A stretch of 49,947 nucleotides of DNA from Hydrogenophaga palleronii NBRC 102513 (GTDB lineage Bacteria > Pseudomonadota > Gammaproteobacteria > Burkholderiales > Burkholderiaceae_C). Positions 33,157 through 41,415 of this stretch are shown here, one piece after another (position 1 is the stretch's first letter; every line of letters begins with the position of its first letter). The translations under genes were made by a program, and so were the position numbers. The notes under the pieces are model-generated. The model worked only from the letters and a program-made list of their open reading frames with translations. It was not told the DNA's origin and ran no database searches. Location of the stretch: contig NZ_BCTJ01000029.1 in NCBI RefSeq assembly GCF_001571225.1, positions 1 to 49,947 of the forward strand. Direction: 5' to 3'.

Positions 33157-34329
33157 ATTATCGATCTTTCCCTGACCCAAGAGCAGCGGCTCATCCGCGA
33201 TACCGTCCAGACCTTCGTCAACAAGGAACTGATCCCGCGCGAGCGGCTGATGATTCGGCGCGAAATCGCCGGCGGCAGCGGCATCACCCAACCCGAAGAC
33301 GCCCGCGAACTGCAGGCCCTGGCGCGGGAAGCGGGTCTGTGGGGCATCGACTGTCCCGAGGAGCATGGAGGCCTGAATTTGGACCCCATCTCGCAAGCCA
33401 TCGTGTTCGAGGAGTTGGGAAAGTCCTTCATCAAATTCCTGCTTCCGGGCAGCGTGCCCAATGTGTTGTACCTCGTGAACGACGAGCAGAAGAAGGAATA
33501 CCTCCTTCCGACGTTACGCGGTGAGCGGCAGAGCTGTTTCGCCTTGAGCGAACCCGGGGTAGGGTCGGATGCGAGGAATCTGCGGACGACAGCCGTCAAG
33601 AATGGGGGCGACTGGGTGATCAACGGCGAGAAGACATGGATCACTTGGGGTATGGACGCCGACTTCGCGCTGGTTTTCGCGCGCACGCGGGATGAGGCTG
33701 GCGTCGATGGTGTGACCGCATTCCTGGTCGATCGTTCGTGCGGCTGGACGGCCACGCCCGTGCGCAACATGGGCCATGGCGACACCTCTTCGCTGTACTT
33801 CGACAACGTTCGCGTATCCGACCGAAACAGGGTGGGCGAGATCAACAAAGGCTTCTCCCTGGCGATGCGCTTCGTGTACCGCAATCGCGGCTGGATGCTC
33901 GGCGCTCGGAACGTGGGTGCGGCTCAGCGTCTGCTCGGCATGGCGCTAGACCACGCGGAGAATCGAACCACCTTCGGTAAGAAACTGGCCGATCGGGAAA
34001 ACATCCAGTTCATGATCACCGAGTCCGAGGTCGAGTTGCGCGCGTCCAAACTCATGGTCTGGCATTGTGCGTGGCAGGGTGCCAATGAGATCGACTACCG
34101 CTACGCCGCCTGTGCGGCCAAACTGTATACCGCCCGCATGGTCAACAACGTGGTGGACCGGGTCATGCAGATCCACGGCGCGATGGGCTTTGCCAAGGAA
34201 ACAGGCATCGAGCGCTGGTACCGGGATCTGCGGGTGCAGCGGATCTTCGAGGGCAGCGACGAGATGCAGCTCACGCGCATGTTCAGCGACCTGCGCGAGT
34301 CTCGTATGGTCCCAGGCCAGCTTCACTGA
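33157..34329 (+). CDS. Acyl-CoA dehydrogenase without a canonical start codon
   Basis: An FAD acyl-CoA dehydrogenase paralogous to the one at 21264, with ALSEPGVGSDAR, VINGEKTWITWG, HAENRTTFGKKLAD and catalytic glutamate in RIFEGSDEM. Homology to the paralogue continues upstream of the first ATG (33250) as IDLSLTQEQRLIRDTVQTF and beyond, clearly coding. Across 33115-33249 there is no in-frame ATG, GTG or TTG. The paralogue's initiating Met aligns with an ATT at 33157. Either rare AUU initiation, an N-terminally short protein from 33250 lacking 31 residues of the first helix, or a start-codon mutation. No ribosome site precedes 33157. Confidence 0.75.
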   Translation: MIDLSLTQEQRLIRDTVQTFVNKELIPRERLMIRREIAGGSGITQPEDARELQALAREAGLWGIDCPEEHGGLNLDPISQAIVFEELGKSFIKFLLPGSVPNVLYLVNDEQKKEYLLPTLRGERQSCFALSEPGVGSDARNLRTTAVKNGGDWVINGEKTWITWGMDADFALVFARTRDEAGVDGVTAFLVDRSCGWTATPVRNMGHGDTSSLYFDNVRVSDRNRVGEINKGFSLAMRFVYRNRGWMLGARNVGAAQRLLGMALDHAENRTTFGKKLADRENIQFMITESEVELRASKLMVWHCAWQGANEIDYRYAACAAKLYTARMVNNVVDRVMQIHGAMGFAKETGIERWYRDLRVQRIFEGSDEMQLTRMFSDLRESRMVPGQLH

Positions 34330-34338
34330 TGCCCGTCC

Positions 34339-34367
34339 GGCCCGCGGCGCGCCGACGACCGCGGGCC
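34339..34367. terminator. Hairpin between convergent acyl-CoA dehydrogenase genes
   Basis: Perfect 9-bp arms GGCCCGCGG (34339-34347) and CCGCGGGCC (34359-34367) with an 11-nt loop. It sits in the 60-bp gap between two convergent stops, suited to terminating both. No T-run. Confidence 0.5.
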
Positions 34368-34389
34368 TATGCGCGAGGGCGATTCGCCT

Positions 34390-35544
34390 TCAGGCGCGTT
34401 CGGCTCGGATCATGTTACGCGCGATGACCAATTGCTGAATCTGCGACGTGCCTTCGTAAATGCGGAACAGCCGCACGTCGCGGTAGAAGCGCTCAATGCC
34501 GTGGTCGCTCACGTAGCCCGAGCCACCAAAGATCTGCACCGCCCGGTCCGCGACGCGGCCACACATTTCCGAGGCGAATAGCTTGGCACACGACGCCTCG
34601 GTGCTCACGTCGAGTCCTTCGTCGCGCCGGCGCGCGGCATCGATCACCATGCTGCGCGCAGCGTAGATCTCGGCTTTGCTGTCGGCGAGCATTGCCTGGA
34701 TCAGCTGGAACTCGGCGATGGGCTTGCCGAACTGCTGCCGTTCCAGTGCATAACGCAAGGCCTCATCCAGCATGCGCCCGGCCACCGCGACGCAGATCGC
34801 CGCGATGTGGATGCGACCCTTGTCCAGCACCTTCATGGCGGTCTTGAAGCCCTGGCCTTCGACGCCCCCGATGAGGTTGGCGACGGGAATGCGGCAGTTG
34901 TTGAAGATCACGTCGCAGGTGTGGGCGCCCCGCTGCCCCATCTTGCGGTCGCGCTTGCCCAGGGTGATGCCCGGGGTTGCGGCCTCCACGATGAAGGCGG
35001 AGATGCCAGCGGCGCCCTTCGGTTCGGAACCGGTCCGCGCCAGCAAGGTGAAGATGCCCGCCTGCGCCGCGTTGGTGATGAAACGCTTGGTACCGTTGAC
35101 GACGTAGTGGTCGCCATCGCACACGGCACGAGTACGAAGCGAAACCGCGTCAGAGCCGGCATCCGGTTCGGTCAGCGCGAACGCTGCGATGAGTTCGCCC
35201 GTGGCCAGCCGGGGAAGGTACTTGCGTTTCTGCTCTTCGGTGCCGTCGAGCAGGATGCCCTGCGAACCGATGCCCAGCGTTGTGCCGATCAGCGAGCGGA
35301 ACGCGGGCGACGCCCGGCCCAGCTCAAGCATGGCCAACACCTCTTCTTCCATCGTCAATTCAAACCCACCATAGGCTTGGGGAATCGTGAGGCCGAACAG
35401 GCCTGTCGCCTTCATCTCGTGGACGATGTCCGCGGGGATCTCGTCGGTCTCGGCAACCACTTCTTCGTTGGGGATGAGCCTTTCGCGAACGAACCGGGCG
35501 ATGGTGCTCAGGAGGATGCTCAGGGTTTCGGAATCTTGGATCAT
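34390..35544 (-). CDS. Acyl-CoA dehydrogenase
   Basis: A 384-residue acyl-CoA dehydrogenase of the short/medium-chain branch: ALTEPDAGSDAVS, VVNGTKRFITNA, KMGQRGAHTCDV, QIFGGSGYVSDHGIERFYRDVR and catalytic glutamate in IYEGTSQIQ. The frame runs open to 36342 across the divergent etfB, which is shadow. Start taken at ATG 35544 from family length; ATG 35580 would add 12 residues. Neither has a good ribosome site. It is divergent from etfB, so dehydrogenase and its electron acceptor share a 274-bp control region. Confidence 0.85.
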   Translation of the reverse strand: MIQDSETLSILLSTIARFVRERLIPNEEVVAETDEIPADIVHEMKATGLFGLTIPQAYGGFELTMEEEVLAMLELGRASPAFRSLIGTTLGIGSQGILLDGTEEQKRKYLPRLATGELIAAFALTEPDAGSDAVSLRTRAVCDGDHYVVNGTKRFITNAAQAGIFTLLARTGSEPKGAAGISAFIVEAATPGITLGKRDRKMGQRGAHTCDVIFNNCRIPVANLIGGVEGQGFKTAMKVLDKGRIHIAAICVAVAGRMLDEALRYALERQQFGKPIAEFQLIQAMLADSKAEIYAARSMVIDAARRRDEGLDVSTEASCAKLFASEMCGRVADRAVQIFGGSGYVSDHGIERFYRDVRLFRIYEGTSQIQQLVIARNMIRAERA

Positions 35545-35818
35545 GGAAAGGAAAGAACGCGTGTTGGGCGGGAAACCCATCGTCCATGCATGCCTTGGGT
35601 TTTTCAAGTCATGGGTCACCGATGTTGCGTGCTGCGCAGCAGCAGGTGTTCTCACCCAGCCTGTCGACGCGTGGATCCCGGTCGCCGATTGCACAGCACG
35701 GAACAGGCTGGCGCGATCCGTTGCCCTGGGCCCCCCATGCGCGCATCCTTGATGGCATGGCAGAAAACGAGCACGGCTTGTGCATCCTTCGTGCCGACTT
35801 ACTACAGGAAACATACCG

Positions 35819-36568
35819 ATGAAAGTGATGGTGCCCGTCAAGCGGGTGGTGGACTCCAACGTCAAAGTCCGGGTCAAGTCCGACGGCACGGGTGTGGATC
35901 TCGTGAATGTGAAGATGAGCATGAACCCGTTCGACGAGATCGCCATGGAAGAAGCAGTGCGGCTGAGGGAGCGGGGCGTGGCCACGGAAGTGATCGCGGT
36001 TTCCTGCGGTACCGCCGCATGTCTGGAGACGCTGCGCACCGCTATGGCGATCGGGGCAGACCGGGGCATCCTCGTGCTGACCAATGAGGATTTGCAACCC
36101 CTGGCCGTGGCCAAGCTGCTGAAGGCCTTGCTGGACAAGGAGCAGCCACAGATCGTGGTCATGGGAAAGCAGGCGGTTGACGATGACTGCAACCAGACCG
36201 GGCAGATGCTCGCCGCCCTCGCCGGACTGGCACAGGCCACCTTTGCCTCGAAGCTGGAGGTGGCCGATGGCCGGGCGACGGTGACCCGCGAGGTCGACTC
36301 CGGGCTGGAGACGATCTCCGTTGCGCTGCCAGCTGTCGTCACTGTCGACTTGCGCCTGAACGAGCCGCGCTATGTGACGCTGCCCAACATCATGAAGGCG
36401 AAGAAGAAGCCGATCGACACGTTGACGCCCGAAGACCTCGGTGTGGACGCGCGCCCCCGCCTCACGGTCGTGGCCATGAAGGAGCCTCCGAGCCGCAGTG
36501 CCGGCATCCGCGTGCCGGATGTCGCGGCGCTGGTCGCCCGGCTCAGGGACGAAGCCAAACTTATCTGA
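35819..36568 (+). CDS. etfB: Electron transfer flavoprotein subunit beta
   Basis: A 249-residue EtfB, the AMP-binding subunit of the ETF heterodimer that accepts electrons from acyl-CoA dehydrogenases. It shows [11 protein letters not shown], the [19 protein letters not shown] signature, [18 protein letters not shown] and [17 protein letters not shown], the last being the recognition-loop region that docks to dehydrogenases. Start at 35819 follows CAGGAAA and matches the family length. First gene of the long plus operon. Confidence 0.93.
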   Translation: MKVMVPVKRVVDSNVKVRVKSDGTGVDLVNVKMSMNPFDEIAMEEAVRLRERGVATEVIAVSCGTAACLETLRTAMAIGADRGILVLTNEDLQPLAVAKLLKALLDKEQPQIVVMGKQAVDDDCNQTGQMLAALAGLAQATFASKLEVADGRATVTREVDSGLETISVALPAVVTVDLRLNEPRYVTLPNIMKAKKKPIDTLTPEDLGVDARPRLTVVAMKEPPSRSAGIRVPDVAALVARLRDEAKLI

Positions 36569-36602
36569 CGGCGCGCCCCACCCGTTGCGGCCACGCCCAT
36601 GC

Positions 36603-36618
36603 GGCCGGCGCGCCGGCC
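36603..36618. repeat. 16-bp perfect palindrome between etfB and etfA
   Basis: GGCCGGCG followed by CGCCGGCC, in the 89-bp gap between etfB and etfA and 39 bp before the etfA ATG. It could form an RNA hairpin affecting the EtfB:EtfA ratio, or be chance in GC-rich DNA. Confidence 0.4.
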
Positions 36619-36657
36619 ATGAAGGCGACGTCACACCCACACATCAGGAACCCACCA

Positions 36658-37596
36658 ATGACCGTACTAGTCATCGCGGAACACGACTCCGCCTCTCTCA
36701 AGGCAGCAAGCCTACATGTCATCGCTGCGGCGCGCGCGTGCGCCGCAGGCGCACATGTTCACGTGCTGGTCGTTGGTGCAGACGCGACACTTGCGGCCGC
36801 GGCGGCTGCCCAGGCCGAAGGTGTGGACAAGGCGATCCACGTGGAGGCCGCGCACCTGGCGCACGGGCTGGCGGAGAACTTAGCTGCGCAAGTATTGACC
36901 ATTGCGCCAGGCTATACGCACATTCTGTTCGCAGCGACCTCGCAGGGTAAGAGCGTTGCGCCGCGCGTGGCCGCGGGGCTCGACGTGGCGCAGATCAGCG
37001 AAATCACGAAAGTGCTGGATGCAGACACCTTCGAGCGGCCAGTGTACGCTGGCAATGCGATTGCAACGACGCGCAGCATCGATCCCGTGAAGGTCGTCAC
37101 CGTGCGCACCACCGCCTTCGATCCGGTGGCGGCGCAGGGCGGCAGCGGGTCCGTGGAGGCCGGTGCGCCGGTGCCGGACAGCGGCCTGTCGCGCTTCGTC
37201 GGCCAGGAGATCGCGCGTAGCGACCGGCCCGAACTCGCTGGCGCCCGGATCGTCGTCTCGGGTGGACGCGCGCTTGGCTCGACCGAACAATTCAACGACG
37301 TGCTGACACCACTGGCGGACAAGCTCGGCGCCGCGCTCGGCGCCAGCCGCGCCGCGGTGGACGCCGGCTACGCCCCCAACGATTGGCAGGTGGGGCAGAC
37401 GGGGAAGATCGTTGCGCCCGAGCTGTACATCGCCTGCGGCATCAGCGGCGCGATCCAGCACCTGGCGGGCATGAAGGATTCGAAAGTGATCGTTGCAATC
37501 AACAAGGACCCTGAAGCGCCCATCTTCGGAGTCGCGGACTATGGCCTCGAAGCGGACCTTTTCGGCGCCGTGCCGGCACTGGTCGAGGCACTCTGA
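36658..37596 (+). CDS. etfA: Electron transfer flavoprotein subunit alpha
   Basis: A 312-residue EtfA carrying the FAD. The C-terminal signature is complete: [50 protein letters not shown] and [18 protein letters not shown]. Together with EtfB it moves electrons from the acyl-CoA dehydrogenases to ETF:quinone oxidoreductase at the membrane. A dedicated ETF in a catabolic operon implies heavy flux through the nearby dehydrogenases. Confidence 0.93.
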   Translation: MTVLVIAEHDSASLKAASLHVIAAARACAAGAHVHVLVVGADATLAAAAAAQAEGVDKAIHVEAAHLAHGLAENLAAQVLTIAPGYTHILFAATSQGKSVAPRVAAGLDVAQISEITKVLDADTFERPVYAGNAIATTRSIDPVKVVTVRTTAFDPVAAQGGSGSVEAGAPVPDSGLSRFVGQEIARSDRPELAGARIVVSGGRALGSTEQFNDVLTPLADKLGAALGASRAAVDAGYAPNDWQVGQTGKIVAPELYIACGISGAIQHLAGMKDSKVIVAINKDPEAPIFGVADYGLEADLFGAVPALVEAL

Positions 37597-37721
37597 AGGA
37601 TGAAGCCGTGCCCCGCGAAGCCGACACCGTCCGCCACTGGCCCGCAGCGCTACAGCTGCGCCGGTGCAGCCCGCGAGCGTTCCTGTCCAAGCTCTTTTTG
37701 AACCCCAGCGCACCGCCCGAC

Positions 37722-38093
37722 ATGATCTACGAGTTCCGCACCTACACCTGCATGCCCGGCAAGCTCCCGGCCCTGCTGACCCGCTTCGAGACGAAGACGC
37801 TCGCTCTCTTCAAGGACCACGGCATCCGGCACAGCCCGCTGTACACGGTCGCGGTCGGCGCTGACAACCGGGTCCTGCGCTACATGCTCGAGTGGGATTC
37901 CGCGGCGCAGCGCGAGGCCACCTGGGAAGCTTTCGCGGCGGATGCCCGATGGAAGGACGCGGTGGCCGAGTCCGAACGCGACGGCCCGCTGTTGCAGTCC
38001 ATGAGCATCGAACTGCTGCGCGCCGCTCCCTTCAGCGTGGAAGCCGCTCAGGCGGGCGGGCAGCGCGGGCCCCTGATGTTCATGCCGCAATGA
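37722..38093 (+). CDS. NIPSNAP-family protein
   Basis: A 123-residue ferredoxin-like alpha/beta barrel protein of the NIPSNAP family, beginning MIYEFRTYTCMPGKLPALL and containing the LRYMLEWDS strand. Members are frequent in bacterial aromatic and acyl-CoA operons, but their biochemical role is not settled. The ATG at 37722 gives the family start; the open frame upstream is not conserved-looking. It lies 25 nt before the ligase. Confidence 0.82.
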   Translation: MIYEFRTYTCMPGKLPALLTRFETKTLALFKDHGIRHSPLYTVAVGADNRVLRYMLEWDSAAQREATWEAFAADARWKDAVAESERDGPLLQSMSIELLRAAPFSVEAAQAGGQRGPLMFMPQ

Positions 38094-38118
38094 GCTTCAT
38101 GACCGAAGGAGTCCACCT

Positions 38119-39762
38119 ATGAACCGATCCGACACACGCACGCTCGGCGCGCTGCTGGCCGCGCAGGCGCGGGCCAAGGGCGATGCGCCCTTCGTCCTGT
38201 GCGAGCAGAAGACGGTGGGTTACGCCGAGGCCGACCGCCTGGCCACCAGCGTGGCCCAGGGCCTGGGCAGCGTGGGCGTGCGGCACGGCGACCGCGTCTG
38301 CCTGGCCCTGCCCAACGGCATCGACATGCTGGCCAGTTGGTTCGGCATCGGCCGCCTGGGCGCCATCGAAGTGCCTGTCAATCTCGAGTTCAAGTCGGCC
38401 CAGGTGCGCTATGTGGTGGAGGATTCCGGTGCCGAGGTGCTGATCGCGGACCTGGCGTTCTACGCCGCCCACCAGGACGCCCTGGAAGCCTGCGAGCGGC
38501 TGCGCACCGTCCTGCTGATCGATGGGCCGCCGGACGCCGCTTCGGCTGGGCGGGTGGCGCTGGAGCATTTCGCCGAGGTGTGCTCGCGCGACTTCAACCT
38601 GGCGGCCGCCAAGCCGGTCCAACCCAGCGACGCGCTGGCCATCATGTACACCTCCGGCACCACCGGCATGCCCAAGGGCGTGCTCCTGTGTCATGAGCAC
38701 GAGATCACGCTGGGCGAGAACATTGCGCGCAGCATCGGCCTGACGCCGGGCGACTGCGTCTACAACTTCTTTCCGCTGCACCACAACACCGCGCAGGGCA
38801 TCATTGCCTGCAGCACCCTGGTGACGGGCGCGCGAATGCTCGTTGTCGACCGATTCTCGCGCACGCGCTTCTGGCCCGACGTCGTGACCCACCAGTGCAC
38901 CGTCTTCTTCGGCATGGGCGCCATCCTGGAGATGCTGAACAAGGACCCCGATGGTCCACGCGCGGCGCAGGGACATCGGCTGCGCGCGGGTTGGGGCATT
39001 TCCATGGGGGCGGAGCAGGTCGCGCGGTTCACCGAGCTGTTCGGCGTGCCCTTTGGCACGGGCTATGGTTCGACCGAGGCCAATGTCGTCACGCTGACAC
39101 CGGTTGGCGCCCTGCAGGAAGGCCTCGTCGGCCACAGCACCAGCGACTTCGACGTGCGCGTCGTCGATGCCGACGACCAACCCCAGCCCGCTTGCACCGT
39201 CGGCGAGATCGTAGTGCGGCCTGCCCGTCCCCATGTGACCTTCCTCGGTTACTGGGGCAAGCCGCGCGAGACCGTGGAGACCTGGCGCAACCTCTGGTTC
39301 CACACGGGCGATGCCGGCTTCTTCGGCGAGGACGGACGGTTGCATTTCATGGACCGGATCAAGGACGTGATCCGCTACCGGGGCAACAACGTGTCGTCGG
39401 TGGAGGTCGAGTCCGTGCTGCTGGACATGCCGGCGGTGCAGGAGGCCGCGGTCATCGCCGCGCCGTCGCCGCTGGGCGGCTACGAGCAGGAGGTCCGCGC
39501 CGTGCTGGTGCTGGCCGAGGGCGCTCGGTTCGATCCGGCCGCCGTCATCGCCCATTGCGACGAGCGGCTGCCTTATTACGCGGTGCCGCGCTACGTCGAC
39601 GCGGTCGCGGGTCTGCCCAAGACCTCCACGGGCAAGGTGCGCAAGGCGGAACTGCGCGGGCAAGGCCTGCTCGCCACCACCTGGGACCGCGTGGCCGCTG
39701 GCGTGGCACTGCAATCGCGCGATGCGCACACATCAAAGACAAAGAAGGAGGTCAACGCATGA
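38119..39762 (+). CDS. AMP-forming CoA ligase (CaiC-like)
   Basis: A 547-residue ANL ligase in the crotonobetaine/carnitine-CoA ligase style. It shows YTSGTTGMPKGVLL, the PLHHNTAQ substrate-loop region, GTGYGSTEANV, WFHTGDAGFF, RIKDVIRYRGNNVSSVEVE and A10 lysine in TSTGKVRKAEL. It probably activates the operon's acid substrate. Its stop overlaps the next ATG by 4 nt, and a GAAGGAGG ribosome site for that gene lies inside its last codons. Confidence 0.85.
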   Translation: MNRSDTRTLGALLAAQARAKGDAPFVLCEQKTVGYAEADRLATSVAQGLGSVGVRHGDRVCLALPNGIDMLASWFGIGRLGAIEVPVNLEFKSAQVRYVVEDSGAEVLIADLAFYAAHQDALEACERLRTVLLIDGPPDAASAGRVALEHFAEVCSRDFNLAAAKPVQPSDALAIMYTSGTTGMPKGVLLCHEHEITLGENIARSIGLTPGDCVYNFFPLHHNTAQGIIACSTLVTGARMLVVDRFSRTRFWPDVVTHQCTVFFGMGAILEMLNKDPDGPRAAQGHRLRAGWGISMGAEQVARFTELFGVPFGTGYGSTEANVVTLTPVGALQEGLVGHSTSDFDVRVVDADDQPQPACTVGEIVVRPARPHVTFLGYWGKPRETVETWRNLWFHTGDAGFFGEDGRLHFMDRIKDVIRYRGNNVSSVEVESVLLDMPAVQEAAVIAAPSPLGGYEQEVRAVLVLAEGARFDPAAVIAHCDERLPYYAVPRYVDAVAGLPKTSTGKVRKAELRGQGLLATTWDRVAAGVALQSRDAHTSKTKKEVNA

Positions 39763-40523
39763 ACCAGGATTTCAAGGATAGGGTGGTGTTGGTGGCCGGG
39801 GCCGGCGGGGGCGTGGGCCGCGTGGTGTCCCGCACGCTGCTGGACCGCGGTGCCAAAGTGGTGCTGCACTACCGCACGAACGCAGCGGCCCTGCTGGAGC
39901 TGGCCAGCGCGTACCCCGACCGGGTGTTGCTGCACCGGGGCGACCTCACGAACGCCGGCGATGTGAACGGCATGGTGGCCGCCTGCACCGCGCGTTTCGG
40001 TAAGCTGAACGCGTTTCTGAGCACGGTCGGTTCCGCGTTGCGCATCCAACCGTTTCTCGAAACCTCCGACGAGACCATGGAGATGACGATCGACGTCGAG
40101 CTGCGCAGCGCGATCTTCTGCATGCGTGCGGTGCTGCCGGCGCTGATCACCAATGGTGGCGGCAACGTGGTGCTGATCGGTTCCGACTCCGGTAAGGTGG
40201 GCACCAGCGGGGAAGCCGTTTCGGCGGCCTGCCGTGGCGCCATCATCGCTTTCGCCAAGTCCATCGCGCGGGAGTACGCGCGCCAGAAGGTGCTGGTCAA
40301 TGTGGTGTGCCCGGGACCCATCGACACCGCGCTTTGGCAGGACCTGGTGGCCAATGACGAACTGGGCGGGAAGATCGGTGGCGGGATGATCCGCGCCACC
40401 CCCCTGCGCCGCGCCGCACAGCCTGAGGAGGTCGCGGCCGCGGCGGTGTTCCTGGTGTCTCCTGCGGCTTCCTTCATCACCGGCCAGGCGCTGAGCGTCA
40501 GCGGCGGCCTGACGATGGCATGA
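39759..40523 (+). CDS. Degenerate SDR (probable non-catalytic subunit)
   Basis: A 254-residue SDR fold in which key residues are lost. The glycine motif AGAGGGVG is intact, but NNAG has become STVG (88-91), the catalytic Tyr is S155 and the catalytic Lys is R159 (S-A-A-C-R-G). S142 remains. The rest of the fold, including NVVCPGPIDT, is normal, recalling BadH/BbsC-type proteins. BbsC is a known inactive partner of an active SDR in benzylsuccinate metabolism. A partner could be the SDR at 31211 or one elsewhere. Coupled by 4-nt overlaps to both neighbours. Confidence 0.83.
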   Translation: MNQDFKDRVVLVAGAGGGVGRVVSRTLLDRGAKVVLHYRTNAAALLELASAYPDRVLLHRGDLTNAGDVNGMVAACTARFGKLNAFLSTVGSALRIQPFLETSDETMEMTIDVELRSAIFCMRAVLPALITNGGGNVVLIGSDSGKVGTSGEAVSAACRGAIIAFAKSIAREYARQKVLVNVVCPGPIDTALWQDLVANDELGGKIGGGMIRATPLRRAAQPEEVAAAAVFLVSPAASFITGQALSVSGGLTMA

Positions 40524-41302
40524 CCCAGGCAGCCTGCCCCACGGTGCCCAGCGATCGGGCCGTGCGCCCCCAGCCACTGCCGGACGTGGTGTGTCGGGCG
40601 CGCCTGGGTGTGATCCTGCCCAGCGTCAACACCGTGGTGGAGGTTTGGTTCAACCAGATGTTGCCCGAGGGCGTGTCGCTCCACGCCACGCGGATGCTGC
40701 TGGACAGCGAAATCACCGCCGAAGCCCTGCGCCGTATGGACCATACCGAAGGCATGACCGCCGCCCAACGCCTGGCGAGCTGCAGGCCGCACGCCATCGC
40801 CTATGGCTGCACGGCGTCGAGCGTGGTGCAGGGCAGTGCCTACGACGAGGCGCTGCGGCACGAGCTTGAAGGCGCGACATCGCGACCTTGTTGTACAGCG
40901 GCGGGCGCGCTCGTGGATGCGCTGCGGCTGCTGGGCGCGCGCGCCATCGCCATCGCCTCCCCGTATAACGACGTGATCGGCCATGCCGAGCGGCGGTTCT
41001 TCGAGGATGCCGGATTCCGCGTGGTGGGTGAGGCCCACCTGGGCATCTCCGATGCCTTCGAGTTGGCTCGGCCCACGCCCGAGGAGATTCGCCAGCTTGC
41101 TCTGCGTGCCTGGTCCGATGCCGCCGACGTGCTCGTCATCAGTTGCCTGAACATGAACTCCCACGGAGCCGTGGCGGCGCTGGAGCGTGTCACCGGCCAC
41201 CCGGCGATCACCTCGACCACAGCCACGCTCTGGAAGCTCTTGCGCATGGCCGGCGTGAATGACACCGTCCACGGTTATGGCCAGTTGCTTTCACACCACT
41301 GA
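40520..41302 (+). CDS. Maleate isomerase / Asp-Glu racemase superfamily protein
   Basis: A 260-residue member of the two-cysteine racemase/isomerase fold that includes maleate cis-trans isomerase and arylmalonate decarboxylase. It has LPSVNTVVE at the first strand, and both catalytic cysteines are present, C97 (YGCTASS) and C209 (ISCLNMNS). That favours isomerase or racemase chemistry over arylmalonate decarboxylase, which keeps one. Its ATG overlaps the degenerate SDR by 4 nt. A plausible role is cis/trans isomerisation of an unsaturated diacid made by the pathway. Confidence 0.8.
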   Translation: MTQAACPTVPSDRAVRPQPLPDVVCRARLGVILPSVNTVVEVWFNQMLPEGVSLHATRMLLDSEITAEALRRMDHTEGMTAAQRLASCRPHAIAYGCTASSVVQGSAYDEALRHELEGATSRPCCTAAGALVDALRLLGARAIAIASPYNDVIGHAERRFFEDAGFRVVGEAHLGISDAFELARPTPEEIRQLALRAWSDAADVLVISCLNMNSHGAVAALERVTGHPAITSTTATLWKLLRMAGVNDTVHGYGQLLSHH

Positions 41303-41328
41303 GCCTCATCAACGCCGATAGGAGACAT

Positions 41329-41415
41329 ATGCCCCAACACCCACCGCTTACCCCACCTGAAGATGTCCGGCCTCTTGCCGCATCCCGGGTGCACACCGGA
41401 AAGGCCATCGCATGA
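41329..41415 (+). CDS. Small ORF of 28 codons, coupled to the thiolase gene
   Basis: ATG at 41329 is preceded by ATAGGAGACAT, a better ribosome site than most genes here have. The frame ends with TGA overlapping the thiolase ATG (ATGA). The peptide begins MPQHPPLTPPEDV and has no similarity I recognise. It fills a 109-bp gap and may be a leader that couples translation, a microprotein, or a remnant. Confidence 0.4.
   Translation: MPQHPPLTPPEDVRPLAASRVHTGKAIA

Noticed and set aside
33250..34329. Simple annotation of the dehydrogenase from ATG 33250
   Set aside because: It would ignore 31 upstream codons clearly homologous to the paralogue at 21264; kept only as a possible truncated product.
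35630..35641. 12-bp palindrome TGCTGCGCAGCA in the etfB divergent region as an operator
   Set aside because: Single copy, no family match, and poorly placed relative to either start.
35545..36342. N-terminal extension of the acyl-CoA dehydrogenase to 650 residues
   Set aside because: It is antisense to etfB and low-complexity; the family length fits a start at 35544 or 35580.
37600..37701. 33-codon frame between etfA and the NIPSNAP gene
   Set aside because: The putative ribosome site is too close to the ATG, and the peptide looks like random GC-rich translation.
38080..39729. 549-codon minus-strand frame opposite the CaiC-like ligase
   Set aside because: Antisense shadow with biased His/Gly/Arg composition; the plus strand encodes a complete ANL ligase.
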